Shown here piece by piece: positions 43,717 through 53,725 of a DNA stretch of 64,000 nucleotides. Source of the stretch: Marinobacter sp. 1-4A. Lineage in GTDB: Bacteria; Pseudomonadota; Gammaproteobacteria; Pseudomonadales; Oleiphilaceae. Position numbers and translations under genes: made by a program. The notes under the pieces are model-generated. The model made no database searches, had not been told where the DNA came from, and saw only the letters and a program-made list of their open reading frames with translations. The stretch's first letter is position 1; each line of letters opens with the position of its first letter. The stretch is from contig NZ_VCGY01000002.1 in NCBI RefSeq assembly GCF_016597725.1, forward strand, positions 124,001 through 188,000. Reading direction: 5' to 3'.

Positions 43717-44780
43717 CCGCAGATTGCTTCGCTCAAAACCTTCTAAAATGGTACGACAACCACGGCAGGCATGACCTGCCGTGGCACCACAACCGAACTG
43801 CCTACCGGGTTTGGGTTTCTGAAATCATGCTTCAGCAGACCCAAGTCGCTACAGTTATCCCCTACTACCTTGCGTTCATGGAACGCTTCCCAGATGTTCA
43901 ATCTCTGGCGGAAGCACCGGTTGACGATGTACTTAGCCACTGGTCTGGGCTTGGCTATTACGCACGGGCGCGTAACCTCCAAAACGCCGCTCAAGCCGTT
44001 ATGGACAATTTCGGAGGCACATTTCCCGACACGCAGGAAGCGCTTGAAAGCCTTAAAGGTATAGGCCGCTCTACCGCGGCAGCAATTATTGCTCAAGCCT
44101 TCGGCAAGCGCGCAGCCATTCTTGACGGCAACGTAAAACGTGTACTGGCTCGTTATCACGCAGTTCCCGGCTGGCCGGGGCAAACCTCCGTACTGAAACA
44201 ACTCTGGGAGCATGCTGAAGCACACACACCGAGCGAGCGCATTCGAGACTATACCCAGGGCATCATGGACCTTGGGGCGATGGTGTGCACCCGCAGCCGA
44301 CCCAAGTGTAACGACTGCCCTCTGCAAAAAGGCTGCGCAGCCTACGCCAGAAAAGAGACCAACCTCTACCCCGGCTCCAAGCCTAAAAAAGCAAAACCAG
44401 AGAAAACCACGTGGATGGTTATTCTGGAAGACCAAAACGGCCGAATCCTGCTGGAGCGCCGCCCGCCCAACGGCATCTGGGGCGGTTTGTGGAGCCTGCC
44501 GGAACTGGACCCAGCCTATGGCGCCGATGAGCTACAGGAAGCTTGCGAACGCAACCTTGGGCTTGACTGCGGAGAACCCGAACTGATCAGTGGGTTTCGC
44601 CATACCTTCTCCCATTACCACCTGCACATTCAGCCTGCCCGTCTGGGCGTTACCGGGCAGCAAGGCGTTAGAGATAATGGCCAGCACAAATGGCTGCATA
44701 GGAACGAAGCACTGGCGCTGGGTTTGCCTGCGCCTATCCGCACGCTACTCACAAACCCGGAACAGGCCACCCTGCTCTGA
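43713..44780 (+). CDS. mutY: Adenine DNA glycosylase MutY
   Basis: 355 residues. Catalytic Glu37 lies in VSEIMLQQTQV and Asp138 in LDGNVKRV, the latter after the helix-hairpin-helix LESLKGIGRSTAAAI. The 4Fe-4S cluster cysteines are C192, C199, C202 and C208 (CTRSRPKCNDCPLQKGC). The C-terminal NUDIX-like domain recognises 8-oxoG. It removes adenine mispaired with 8-oxoguanine. GTG start overlaps the asmA stop. Followed by yggX, the usual mutY-yggX pair linking oxidative DNA repair and iron protection. Confidence 0.97.
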   Translation: MTADCFAQNLLKWYDNHGRHDLPWHHNRTAYRVWVSEIMLQQTQVATVIPYYLAFMERFPDVQSLAEAPVDDVLSHWSGLGYYARARNLQNAAQAVMDNFGGTFPDTQEALESLKGIGRSTAAAIIAQAFGKRAAILDGNVKRVLARYHAVPGWPGQTSVLKQLWEHAEAHTPSERIRDYTQGIMDLGAMVCTRSRPKCNDCPLQKGCAAYARKETNLYPGSKPKKAKPEKTTWMVILEDQNGRILLERRPPNGIWGGLWSLPELDPAYGADELQEACERNLGLDCGEPELISGFRHTFSHYHLHIQPARLGVTGQQGVRDNGQHKWLHRNEALALGLPAPIRTLLTNPEQATLL

Positions 44781-44870
44781 TAACTTGACCCCAAGAAGAG
44801 AGCGACCACACGCTCAGCCTGCACTATCTGATATCATTCCAGCCACTTACCCATGACAACAGGAGCGATC

Positions 44871-45143
44871 ATGAGCCGCACCGTTTTCTGCCGCAAACAC
44901 CAGAAAGAACTCCAAGGCCTAGACTTCGCGCCCATGCCTGGCGCAAAAGGCCAAGATATCTACGAGAATATTTCCAAGCAGGCTTGGGAAGAGTGGCAGC
45001 ACGAACAAACCATGCTGATCAACGAAAAACACCTAAGCCTGATGGACCCTAACACCCGAAAATACCTGCAAGCCCAGATGGAACACTTCTTCAACAACGA
45101 ACCTTTCGACAAGGCTGAAGGTTACGTACCGCCGGAGAAATGA
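44871..45143 (+). CDS. yggX: Probable Fe(2+)-trafficking protein YggX
   Basis: 90 residues, family length, with the single conserved Cys near the start ([20 protein letters not shown]), then [20 protein letters not shown] and the terminal [11 protein letters not shown]. YggX protects Fe-S clusters from oxidative damage. The ATG at 44871 has CAGGAGCG upstream, so the in-frame ATG at 44853 is not preferred. It follows mutY by 90 bases. Confidence 0.96.
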   Translation: MSRTVFCRKHQKELQGLDFAPMPGAKGQDIYENISKQAWEEWQHEQTMLINEKHLSLMDPNTRKYLQAQMEHFFNNEPFDKAEGYVPPEK

Positions 45144-45264
45144 TCCGATTTTGGTCAAAGCCTAACCAGCACTGAAAAGATTCAGATATTTTTCCGGACC
45201 GGCCTTGACTCACCACACCGAAACCGGTTTAATAGCGCCCCGTTGCACAGCAGTATAGCAACTT

Positions 45265-45340
45265 GCCCGGATAGCTCAGTTGGTAGAGCAGAGGATTGAA
45301 AATCCTCGTGTCGGTGGTTCGATTCCGCCTCCGGGCACCA
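45265..45340 (+). tRNA. tRNA-Phe (GAA)
   Basis: A 76-base tRNA with full cloverleaf: acceptor GCCCGGA/TCCGGGC, D-arm GCTC/GAGC, anticodon stem GAGGA/TCCTC with loop TTGAAAA (anticodon GAA), variable GTGTC, T-arm GGTGG/CCGCC with TTCGATT, and encoded ACCA end. A terminator follows at 45352. Confidence 0.98.
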
Positions 45341-45351
45341 TTATGAATTCA

Positions 45352-45380
45352 GATAAAACCCGCCTTGTGCGGGTTTTATC
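45352..45380 (+). terminator. Intrinsic terminator after tRNA-Phe
   Basis: GATAAAACCCGC (45352-45363) and GCGGGTTTTATC (45369-45380) pair perfectly over 12 bp with the 5-base loop CTTGT. The T-tract lies within the 3' arm, with A on the 5' arm, so it could work in both directions and also serve the convergent cyclase gene at 45411. Confidence 0.85.
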
Positions 45381-45410
45381 GTTTCTGCCACCCGCGATTA
45401 CCAAAAACTC

Positions 45411-47126
45411 TCAGGCCGCACAGCACACCCGGTTTCGCCCTCCGGTTTTGGCTTCATACAGCGCTTTGTCAGCTCGATTGGCGGCGGCTTCGAGGGACTC
45501 TGTGGCACTATGAATTTGTGCAACACCCAGGCTTACCGTGACCCGAATACTCACATCATCGCCAACCTGAACGGAATGTTTTTCAATACCCTGCCTAATA
45601 CGCTCAGCACAGCCTTTGGCTTCTGCATAATCAGCACAGGGTAAGAGGAGCATAAACTCCTCGCCACCAAAACGAGCCACCAGATCCCTGTCTCGACTGA
45701 ATTTCTGGAGTTTAACTGCCACGTCTTTCAACACTAGATCACCTGCGTGGTGCCCGTAGGTGTCGTTCACTTTTTTGAAGTAATCAATGTCCAAGGTGAT
45801 AACGGACACTGGCTCCCCTAAGGCCCTCGCCTTCTCAATCAGGCACTCTCCTTCTGCCATAAAATACCGGCGATTATAAAGCTGGGTAAGCGGGTCAGTG
45901 GCCGCCTGCCGCTTGAGCTCTCCTTGTTGGGCACGGATATCTTCCAACACTTTAATTCGGTATGAAATAATGAACGCCAGCGTGATCGCTTCCAGCACTA
46001 TGCCAATTCCGACGCCGTGGCTGTTGAGGTAATTGGGCTCAATTGCTCCCTTGTAAAACAACACTGCGAACCCGTTGAACACAACAAAGAAGCTATGCCC
46101 TACGAGAAAAAATTTCGCCAAAGGATTGCCCTTCCGCCACATGGAGAGGCTTACTGAGAAAGTAACCAGCATCATCAGTGCCGCAAGGCTACTCGCAGGT
46201 ATTAGAGCGGCTTCAATATCGAACAGCCCATAACAGAAGCCACCGACAAGCAAAACCAGTAATACGCTCAGAATTCTATGTTCGGTAACGTAAAACTCGC
46301 GGGTTTCGAAAATCGACATCATGAACAGCACAAGAAAGATCGGCATGGTAAAGACCGATAGGTTCAGTATGAAAACGGCGTCTCCGTATATATTGAACGC
46401 TTCGGCAATCAAGCCGTAAGACAGGGCTATCCAGATAACACCGGATATCAGGTAGAGGGAGTAAAGTAAGTTCTCTTTCTTGCTGGTGGCGAAGTAAAGT
46501 AGGCCATTATAAAACACCAATGCCATCATCATTCCCACCAGTAGTGCGATGTCTAAATGCCCACCCACCAGCGCCTTTCGCGAATGCTGATCGTCATAGA
46601 TTTCCGCAGCAAACCACTGATGCGAGTAGAGATGGCTGCGCACAAACAAAACCGTGGTTTCCCCCGCAGGTACTGAGAATGGGTAGACTATGGTTCCTCG
46701 GTACATCAAAGGGTTATTGCTAGCACTGTTAAGATCCACTCTTGCCTGACCCACCAAACTCTGGGAGCGCTCCTCGTATATCTCTAATGCTCGCACCTGA
46801 AAAGCCGCCGGCAAGTGTAGAAACAGCGCCTTTGCCTCTGGCCCAGAGTTATCAAGCGTAATCCGGTGCCAAGTGACCGATGCGCCAGTGCCGAGCGTCG
46901 CCGTGCTGTTTGTGGTTTCGAACGTCTTATTCCGAGCAGCTCGGTAATTTAACGACTCTGAGCCATCTATAAAGTAGCCGACAGGAAAATCTGCCAACCG
47001 AACATCATTACCGCCCACATCCTGAGCTGGCACTGCGTGCGCTGCGACACTCACAAACCACAGCAGAAAAATGCACATGATCAGTCTGCATGGCGTGGCG
47101 CTGGAGGGGGCTATCAGGAGATACAT
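45411..47126 (-). CDS. 7TM-sensor diguanylate cyclase (7TMR-DISM plus GGDEF)
   Basis: 571 residues: signal/anchor, a periplasmic 7TMR-DISM extracellular domain (about 40-180), seven membrane helices (about 190-390), a short linker helix (EDIRAQQGELKRQAATDPLT) and a GGDEF domain with DIDYFKKVNDTYGHHAGD and active site ARFGGEEFMLLL. The inhibitory site RDRD lies five residues before GGEEF, so product feedback is likely. It should make cyclic di-GMP in response to an external ligand, possibly a carbohydrate. AAGGAC lies nine bases before the ATG. Confidence 0.94.
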   Translation of the reverse strand: MYLLIAPSSATPCRLIMCIFLLWFVSVAAHAVPAQDVGGNDVRLADFPVGYFIDGSESLNYRAARNKTFETTNSTATLGTGASVTWHRITLDNSGPEAKALFLHLPAAFQVRALEIYEERSQSLVGQARVDLNSASNNPLMYRGTIVYPFSVPAGETTVLFVRSHLYSHQWFAAEIYDDQHSRKALVGGHLDIALLVGMMMALVFYNGLLYFATSKKENLLYSLYLISGVIWIALSYGLIAEAFNIYGDAVFILNLSVFTMPIFLVLFMMSIFETREFYVTEHRILSVLLVLLVGGFCYGLFDIEAALIPASSLAALMMLVTFSVSLSMWRKGNPLAKFFLVGHSFFVVFNGFAVLFYKGAIEPNYLNSHGVGIGIVLEAITLAFIISYRIKVLEDIRAQQGELKRQAATDPLTQLYNRRYFMAEGECLIEKARALGEPVSVITLDIDYFKKVNDTYGHHAGDLVLKDVAVKLQKFSRDRDLVARFGGEEFMLLLPCADYAEAKGCAERIRQGIEKHSVQVGDDVSIRVTVSLGVAQIHSATESLEAAANRADKALYEAKTGGRNRVCCAA

Positions 47127-47413
47127 GGAAGCTGTCCTTGTGCATACACATACTGGATATTGACCACTCCGGTTTTTAACTGCAATTTTTTAGTCATTAG
47201 CATGACAGCTTCAACGGTTTTTGGAGGCGACTGAACGATAACCACGAACAACCACCAGAGGGCTAGACGTGCAGCATCTAAAGCTAGGTATCGCGCACAA
47301 CTACGTGGGCAGTCGAGCCAACGCTTAAAAGCAAAATAATGTCGCATTAACGCAAGCTATTGGCCCGCTGCCGATGTAATGTCGAAGTACAAATAAAAAT
47401 AATGAGGGCAACA

Positions 47414-48529
47414 ATGGCCGATCATTACGTGGCATTTTCCATTCCATTTTTTCTGTTGTTTATCGCCTTGGAATCGCTCTATTTCTGGAGGAAAAACCGC
47501 ACATCGTTGCGGCTGAACGATAGCCTTACCAACATGAGCTGCGGCATTGTTACGCTGATTTTTGAGCTCTTTACCAAGGGCGGGCTTTTTCTGATTTTTG
47601 CTTTTCTGTCAAACAGGTTTGGTCTGTTTGAGTGGAATATGGGCTCTGCATTCACCTGGATTCTGTTCTTCTTCGTTTATGACTTTTTCTACTACTGGGG
47701 GCATCGCCTGTCTCATACCGTGAACTTCATGTGGAGCGGCCATCTGCCCCACCATCAAAGCGAGGAATATAATTTCACGGTCGCACTGCGGCAGGGTGCC
47801 TTTCAAGACACATTGATGTTTCCCGTGTTTATTCCAATGGCGCTTATGGGCTGCCCGATCGAAGTATTTGCAACTGTTCTGCTATTGAACAAGTTTTTCC
47901 AGTTCTGGATACATACACGCGCCATTGGTCGCGTACCGGTTATCGAAGGCATTTTGAACACGCCCTCGGCCCACAGAGTTCATCACGCGGTGAATACCCG
48001 ATACGTAGACAAGAACTACGGCGGGGTGATCATGTTTTGGGACAAGATTTTTGGCACCTGGTCTGAAGAAAACGCCGAGGAGCCTTGTGTTTTTGGTGTG
48101 CGTAAGCCCTATCGAAGCTGGGACCCGATATCTGCACATGTTGATTGGTGGTCAAGGCTTTGGAAAGACGCGGTGAACACACAAATCTGGACAGACAAGA
48201 TCAAACTTTGGTTTATGCCCACGGGCTGGCGCCCGGCCGATGTCACCAAAAACGATCCTTGGCAGCCCTATGATATCGAGAACTACGAAAAGTACGATCC
48301 CGAAGTCAATCTCTGGCAAAAGGCCGCTTCAGTCGTATTGTTTACAGCGACACTTCCCATAATCAGCCACCTGCTATTCGAGCAGTTTAATCTACCACTG
48401 TGGAAAAAAATGGGCCTAGCCGCAGTAATACTATTTTGCCTCTATGCCTGTGCGTACCTGCTTAAAGGTAGAAAGCGCCAGACGCTTGAAGCAACGCACG
48501 AAGCGAGCGAGAGCGAGGGAATTTCGTAA
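47414..48529 (+). CDS. Sterol desaturase/fatty acid hydroxylase family protein
   Basis: 371 residues from ATG 47414 (GAGGGCAAC upstream; the open frame begins further upstream at 47360). About four to six membrane helices frame three histidine boxes, HRLSH, HLPHH and HRVHH, which bind a di-iron centre. NTPSAHRVHHAVNTRYVDKN and GGVIMFWDKIFGTW are typical of the bacterial branch. The C-terminal ~90 residues add further hydrophobic helices. It should hydroxylate or desaturate a lipid; substrate is unknown. The 287-base stretch before it shows no gene or motif I can name. Confidence 0.93.
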   Translation: MADHYVAFSIPFFLLFIALESLYFWRKNRTSLRLNDSLTNMSCGIVTLIFELFTKGGLFLIFAFLSNRFGLFEWNMGSAFTWILFFFVYDFFYYWGHRLSHTVNFMWSGHLPHHQSEEYNFTVALRQGAFQDTLMFPVFIPMALMGCPIEVFATVLLLNKFFQFWIHTRAIGRVPVIEGILNTPSAHRVHHAVNTRYVDKNYGGVIMFWDKIFGTWSEENAEEPCVFGVRKPYRSWDPISAHVDWWSRLWKDAVNTQIWTDKIKLWFMPTGWRPADVTKNDPWQPYDIENYEKYDPEVNLWQKAASVVLFTATLPIISHLLFEQFNLPLWKKMGLAAVILFCLYACAYLLKGRKRQTLEATHEASESEGIS

Positions 48530-48655
48530 AGCCAGAAAAACCGAGTACGGGCTTATACTTAGCGTTAACAAATCTCAACAGAAGAGGCCGCGCGCAACCA
48601 CTATCCTTAGCGCCCTATTTACCCCCCCGCCTCTTCAAAGGGATACCCAACGCTT

Positions 48656-49048
48656 ATGAAAGACACTGATCTGGTTTTCCAAAGTTACGGAAGATGCTGC
48701 AACAGTGACCAGTTTTTCGTGGATTTTTACGACCACTTTATGTCGAGCTCGGATGCCATCAAAAAGCGCTTTGCGAACACAGATATGCCTGCACAACGCC
48801 ACCTGCTTCGAAATGGCGTTATGCAGCTTATTCTCACCGCACGGGGCATGCCAGACCGTAAACTAAGAGCACTTGGCGAGAGCCACAACCGAAACCATTA
48901 CAACATCAACCCGGAATGGTATTCACTCTGGCTGGATGCCCTGATGAAGACCGTGCGCCTTCATGATCCTGAGTACACCCCTGCGCTTGATAGAGCCTGG
49001 CGAGGCGTACTGACACCGGGAATTGATCTTATCCGAGGAGCCTACTAG
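48656..49048 (+). CDS. Small globin-family protein
   Basis: 130 residues, helical, beginning MKDTDLVFQSYGRCCNSDQF with FFVDFYDHFMSSSDAIKKRF as helix B/C region. SHNRNHYNI provides the likely proximal haem His, followed by the GH helices (PEWYSLWLDALMKTVRLHDP). It looks like a single-domain bacterial globin, haem binding inferred. AAAGGGA lies somewhat far before the ATG. It follows the di-iron hydroxylase by 127 bases on the same strand; a link through oxygen or redox supply is only a guess. Confidence 0.75.
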   Translation: MKDTDLVFQSYGRCCNSDQFFVDFYDHFMSSSDAIKKRFANTDMPAQRHLLRNGVMQLILTARGMPDRKLRALGESHNRNHYNINPEWYSLWLDALMKTVRLHDPEYTPALDRAWRGVLTPGIDLIRGAY

Positions 49049-49128
49049 AAGCCTAACGGATACTTCTTGATTCGGTCTGTTGATTTCCACACACTTGAAG
49101 CCCAGCCCCCAAGCGATAAACTGCGTTT

Positions 49129-50874
49129 ATGCTCTACAAATTACTGCCTGGTTTGCTCTGGTTGCAGGGATATACCACCCACACGTTAAAGCGAGACGTG
49201 GTATCTGGCTTAGCTATTGGCGTTATGCTGATTCCACAAAGCATGGGCTACGCAGTTCTAGCTGGCCTACCACCAGAGTTCGGGCTGTATGCTTCAATCT
49301 TCCCACCGCTGCTGTACGCGTTACTGGGAACCTCCAACAAGATATCGATTGGCCCGGTGGCATTGGATGCCATTCTTATTCTTTCCGGTCTCAGCGTGCT
49401 CGCGGAGCCAGGTTCAGACCAGTATCTTCAGCTTGCGATTGAGCTCACGCTACTGGTTGGCTTGATTCAGTTTTTATTCGGGCTGCTGAGGTTTGGCTTT
49501 ATCGTCAACTTCCTCTCCTACCCCGTTGTGGTTGGTTATACCTCCGCTGCTGCCGTTATCATCATCGGCAGCCAACTCCAGAACCTAACAGGCGTTCACG
49601 TAGATAGCGCCAATGTACTGGACCTCTGCTATCAGCTTTTACTCAACATCAGCAGCTGGCACGGCATTACGGTAGGAATCTCAGTAGCAAGCCTTTTGTT
49701 TATCTTTACTTGTAAACGCCGTATGCCAAAGGTGCCCAACGCTCTGATTTTGCTGGTTGGCACCATGATGCTTTCAGGGCTGTTCCATGCCGGGCAGGCA
49801 GGTGTAGAAGTGATCAATTCCGTGCCCAGTGGCTTCCCCGCTTTTCAGTTCCCTAATCTGGACTTTGACAAATTTGGCGAGCTGCTGCCGGTGGCGTTTA
49901 CCGTAGCCTTGATGGGCTTTGTGGGCACCATGTCGATCTGTAAATCTCAGGAGTCCCCCAAAGACAAACGCAGTGTTCAGCCGAATCAGGAGTTGATTGC
50001 CCTCGGTTTAGCGAATGCTCTGGGTGCCATGTTCCGCAGCTTTCCGGTCTCCGCCAGCTTTTCTCGCAGTGCCGCGCTGCGAGAAGCGGGCGCACTCACC
50101 CAAGTGGCAGCGATCATTTCCTCCGGCCTAATTGCCGTTACCGTGCTATTTCTTACACCTTTGTTCACTGACTACCCCTTACCGAAGGCCGTTCTGGCAG
50201 CGATTATCGTTATGTCTGTATTAGGGTTGTTTAAATATAAGGAAATGAAGGTTCTTTTTAAGCAAGACAGAAAGGAATTTCTGATACTGCTGGTCACCTT
50301 TGTGATCACGCTGTTACTAGGCGTTCAGCAGGGGTTACTGGTGGGCGTTGCAGTATCGCTGATGCTGGTAATTTACAACAGCACAACGCCACACATGACC
50401 GAGCTAGGAAAGCTCGACGGCGAAGACCTATACCGAAACATTCATCGATTCGAAAGCATTAGTGTGCGCAAAGACTTGCTGATTTTCCGCTTTGACGCGC
50501 CACTGTATTTTGCCAATAAGGACTATTTTAAAACACGCCTATACAGCCTTATCAAGCAGCGGCCCGAGGGTGCGCTGAAGGCGGTGATACTGGACGCCCA
50601 ATCCGTAAACAGTATCGACAGCACCTCCCTGATTATGTTGGAAAGCGTGATCGAAAACCTGCGGGAACAAGGCATTCAGTTCTATATGGTTAGCCTGATA
50701 GGCCCTGTGCGCGACACTCTCACGCATTCTGCGGCGCTGCGTGAGTATGTGCTGGACGAGCACATGTTCCCCCAGATAACCGACGCAGTGCTTTACATCG
50801 ATCAGGGCATTAGCTCGCGCGCGTCCATCGCAAAACAGAGCAATGCAGCAAAAACTCGCCGCTCTAAGGGCTAG
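49129..50874 (+). CDS. SulP family anion transporter with STAS domain
   Basis: 581 residues. The membrane part (about 1-425) has the SulP signatures VVSGLAIGVMLIPQSMGYAV, AGLPPEFGLYASIFPPLLYA and FRSFPVSASFSRSAALREAG. A C-terminal STAS domain (about 440-555) has ILDAQSVNSIDSTSLIMLES. SulP proteins carry sulfate, bicarbonate or dicarboxylates; the motifs seen do not settle which. No carbonic anhydrase or sulfate assimilation gene is adjacent. Confidence 0.93.
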   Translation: MLYKLLPGLLWLQGYTTHTLKRDVVSGLAIGVMLIPQSMGYAVLAGLPPEFGLYASIFPPLLYALLGTSNKISIGPVALDAILILSGLSVLAEPGSDQYLQLAIELTLLVGLIQFLFGLLRFGFIVNFLSYPVVVGYTSAAAVIIIGSQLQNLTGVHVDSANVLDLCYQLLLNISSWHGITVGISVASLLFIFTCKRRMPKVPNALILLVGTMMLSGLFHAGQAGVEVINSVPSGFPAFQFPNLDFDKFGELLPVAFTVALMGFVGTMSICKSQESPKDKRSVQPNQELIALGLANALGAMFRSFPVSASFSRSAALREAGALTQVAAIISSGLIAVTVLFLTPLFTDYPLPKAVLAAIIVMSVLGLFKYKEMKVLFKQDRKEFLILLVTFVITLLLGVQQGLLVGVAVSLMLVIYNSTTPHMTELGKLDGEDLYRNIHRFESISVRKDLLIFRFDAPLYFANKDYFKTRLYSLIKQRPEGALKAVILDAQSVNSIDSTSLIMLESVIENLREQGIQFYMVSLIGPVRDTLTHSAALREYVLDEHMFPQITDAVLYIDQGISSRASIAKQSNAAKTRRSKG

Positions 50875-50896
50875 GAGTTAGTAGTTAGGAGAAGAG

Positions 50897-52114
50897 TTAA
50901 GCTTGCCCCGAACTAAGCCGTGTCTGCCGTTCAATCGCAGCTGGCCCGCCAGCCGCAAGGATGGCTGCGCCGAACACACAGAAAGCCATAACCAACACGA
51001 TAGGTAACAAGGTGCCGCCTGCAAGAGTCGCAGAAAGCGCGCTTATACCCCCCGCAATTGTGAATTGTGCGGCCCCCAGCATTGCCGCAGCCGTTCCCCC
51101 AAGGTGGGGAAAGAACTCCAACGCATTGGCCATGTTGTTGGGAATAATAGCCCCCATAAACCCAACCGCGACAATGATGCAGGCAGCTATAACCCAGTAT
51201 GGCGCACCAGCCCAAGCGCAGATTACCAGCGCGCTAACGGCAATGGCCTGCAAAAATACGCACACCCGTAAAATCCGCACCGATTGATACTTATTAAGCA
51301 GGCGCCGGTTAAGCAAGTTCAGGCTTGCCATAGCCACAATGTTGGCAGCGAACAACGCCGAGAACATCGAGTTTGAAAGCCCAAACCACTCTTGGTAAAT
51401 GAACGATGCGTGCGTGATAAACACAAGCATGGAACTGAAGCATAAGGCTTGTAAGCCAACAAACCGCATGGTAACCGTATGGCGAAGCACCAGCCCATAG
51501 TTGGTAAGTAATGTGGAAACAGGTGTGTGCTCCATTTGTCGAGGAGGCAGACGCCGAAACAGAACAAAATGCAGAACAATCGCCAACAGCGCGGCATAAC
51601 CTGCAAGCATTAGGAAGATCACATGCCATTCGCTCAAATACAGCAGTGCAGAACCGATAGACGGTGCTGCGGCAGGCGCAACAAACATAACCAAGCCTAT
51701 TAAGCCAAACAGGCGAGCAGCATCCTGCCCGCTGGTTTGGTCGCGGACAATGGCCGGAACAGACACCGCACAAAAAGCACCACCAATACCCTGCACAATC
51801 CTCCAGCCCAGCATGTTCGGTAGCGTTTCTGACTGAGCCACCATAAACGCCGCAAAGGCAAAAATCGTAAGCCCAGAAAACAAAATTTGCTGCCGTCCAT
51901 AGCGGTCGGAAAGCGGACCACCCAGCAATTGCGCAAGGCCCAGAGCACCCACATAGGCACTCAGTGTTAACCCGACTCCGCCATGCCCAATACCAAGCTC
52001 ATCAGCGATTTCCGGAAAAGCGGGCAGGTAGGCATCGAGCGCCAATGGCCCTAATGCAACGGTCATCCCCAACAAAATCGCTAGTTGAAGATGAGATAAG
52101 GGTGTCGTCTTCAA
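50897..52114 (-). CDS. Bcr/CflA-type MFS multidrug exporter
   Basis: 405 residues with 12 membrane helices. The N-terminus has ALDAYLPAFPEIADELGIG and the motif A loop GGPLSDRYGRQQ after helix 2; motif C-like GIGGAFCAVSVPAIVRD follows. These are the marks of the drug:proton antiporter family including Bcr and CflA. Substrates (bicyclomycin, sulfonamides, cysteine or others) cannot be told from sequence. It is convergent with the SulP gene. Confidence 0.9.
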   Translation of the reverse strand: MKTTPLSHLQLAILLGMTVALGPLALDAYLPAFPEIADELGIGHGGVGLTLSAYVGALGLAQLLGGPLSDRYGRQQILFSGLTIFAFAAFMVAQSETLPNMLGWRIVQGIGGAFCAVSVPAIVRDQTSGQDAARLFGLIGLVMFVAPAAAPSIGSALLYLSEWHVIFLMLAGYAALLAIVLHFVLFRRLPPRQMEHTPVSTLLTNYGLVLRHTVTMRFVGLQALCFSSMLVFITHASFIYQEWFGLSNSMFSALFAANIVAMASLNLLNRRLLNKYQSVRILRVCVFLQAIAVSALVICAWAGAPYWVIAACIIVAVGFMGAIIPNNMANALEFFPHLGGTAAAMLGAAQFTIAGGISALSATLAGGTLLPIVLVMAFCVFGAAILAAGGPAAIERQTRLSSGQA

Positions 52115-52197
52115 ATCTGCCCCCCAAACGTCATAGCCAAACGGTACATAGAAAACCTTGTATTGTTAGCGTGCTTACTAAGGGGCAGTCTACAGCA

Positions 52198-52641
52198 TCA
52201 ACGCAAGATACACTCCCAACTAAGCGATCGATTCAAACTACGACGCTTGCGGCGCAGGCTGTTACCTTTATTGATACCATAGCCTGCCCGAAGCTGCGAT
52301 TGCACCTTCGCCAGCTTGCGCCGGTAGCTGGCACAAGCTTTCTCCTGCTTGGCAATCGCTTTGGCGCTCGACTTGGCGCGCCCTGAGCTCCCTTTGCGAT
52401 CAGACGAGAGCATTCCTCGCACTTGCTTACGAATACCCGAGATACGTCGATGCTGCCCAAGGTTTTCCGACATGGGCACGGTGACTGGTTCAGTCACATC
52501 AACGGATTGGTGTTTTTTGTTTGATGGCGGAGTGTCGGTGAAATGAACAGCACCACTGGCGTCTGTCCATCTATAGATTTCGGCAACTGTTGGTGGCGAA
52601 AAAATAACGATCAAAATCGCGAAAGCCAATATCCTTGGCAT
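52198..52641 (-). CDS. DUF4124-containing exported protein
   Basis: 147 residues. Signal peptide, then the DUF4124 motif EIYRWTDASGAVHFTDTPPS directly after cleavage, a common N-terminal module of small periplasmic proteins in gammaproteobacteria. The rest is Lys/Arg/Ser-rich and helical (SSGRAKSSAKAIAKQEKACA), with two Cys near the C-terminus. Function is unknown. It is divergent from the amino-acid transporter genes at 52871. Confidence 0.85.
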   Translation of the reverse strand: MPRILAFAILIVIFSPPTVAEIYRWTDASGAVHFTDTPPSNKKHQSVDVTEPVTVPMSENLGQHRRISGIRKQVRGMLSSDRKGSSGRAKSSAKAIAKQEKACASYRRKLAKVQSQLRAGYGINKGNSLRRKRRSLNRSLSWECILR

Positions 52642-52870
52642 AATAGTCCACTCCCTGTGGTGTCATCCAATGTCTTCGCAGTATAACGCTTACCGCTGAT
52701 AGTGTATGGCGGGCCCTGATTTAAATGCTTGCATTAAACACTCATTGCGCCACAATAAGTCGCAAAAAAAACGTCGCTAAAAATCGTAAAGCTGTGTGTG
52801 GAAGGTATTGATTTCCACTGCAACAGTCCGTAAAACAAACGCCTTTGAATGACAGCCTCAGGAGCCATCC

Positions 52871-53641
52871 ATGGCGGACCAAGCGCCTTTGATCTGCAAG
52901 GACATACACAAGACTTTTGCCGAGCTCGAAGTGCTCAAAGGTATTTCACTTGAGACCCGAAAAGGTGATGTGGTGTCCCTGATCGGCAGTTCCGGTTCCG
53001 GCAAAAGCACCTTCTTGCGCTGCATCAACCTTTTGGAAACCCCAACCTCCGGCGATATTATTGTTCACGGCGACCCTATACGGTTTACCACAAACCGCAA
53101 GGGGGAGCGGATTCCGGCAGACAACAAACAGGTGGAGCTGATTCGAGCCAAGCTCTCCATGGTATTTCAAGGCTTCAACCTCTGGTCACATATGACTGTG
53201 CTGGAGAATATTATTGAAGCGCCAATCAATGTACTCAAGGTTCCTAAAAAAGAAGCCATCGAGCGCGCAGAAGCCTATCTCAACAAGGTCGGCATATACG
53301 AGCGCAAAGACTATTATCCGGCTCAAATGTCCGGTGGCCAGCAGCAACGCGCTGCCATTGCCCGGGCCTTGGCTATGGAGCCGGAGGTAATGCTTTTTGA
53401 CGAGCCAACCTCAGCGTTAGACCCCGAGTTGGTCGGAGAAGTATTGAAGGTTATGCAAAGTCTGGCCGAGGAAGGCCGAACCATGATCGTAGTAACTCAC
53501 GAAATGGCATTTGCAAAGGATGTGTCGACTCAGGTGCTGTTTCTACATCAGGGCGTTATCGAGGAACAGGGTACACCCCAAAAGGTGTTTGATAACCCAG
53601 ACTCGGAACGCATGAAACAGTTTCTGGCTCCCAAGTTCTAA
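52871..53641 (+). CDS. aotP: Basic amino acid ABC importer ATPase (AotP/HisP-like)
   Basis: 256 residues of the polar amino acid transporter ATPase type: Walker [10 protein letters not shown], signature MSGGQQQR, Walker [21 protein letters not shown]-loop [11 protein letters not shown]. The insertion with [20 protein letters not shown] is typical of HisP/AotP. First gene of a four-gene importer followed by astE, which suggests arginine or ornithine as substrate. CTCAGGAGCC precedes the ATG. Confidence 0.9.
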   Translation: MADQAPLICKDIHKTFAELEVLKGISLETRKGDVVSLIGSSGSGKSTFLRCINLLETPTSGDIIVHGDPIRFTTNRKGERIPADNKQVELIRAKLSMVFQGFNLWSHMTVLENIIEAPINVLKVPKKEAIERAEAYLNKVGIYERKDYYPAQMSGGQQQRAAIARALAMEPEVMLFDEPTSALDPELVGEVLKVMQSLAEEGRTMIVVTHEMAFAKDVSTQVLFLHQGVIEEQGTPQKVFDNPDSERMKQFLAPKF

Positions 53642-53725
53642 CATGCGGTGCTATCTTTATCGCTGTTGGAAAGTTAAATTCCAAAAAAATAACGCCCACA
53701 AGGCGACATACTGGAGAAGTGACAC

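Noticed and set aside
52755..52800. ArgR tandem sites before the aot genes (GTCGC repeated at 14-base spacing)
   Set aside because: The spacing and the AA positions do not fit the TGTCGC-N8-AA pattern; left unassigned.
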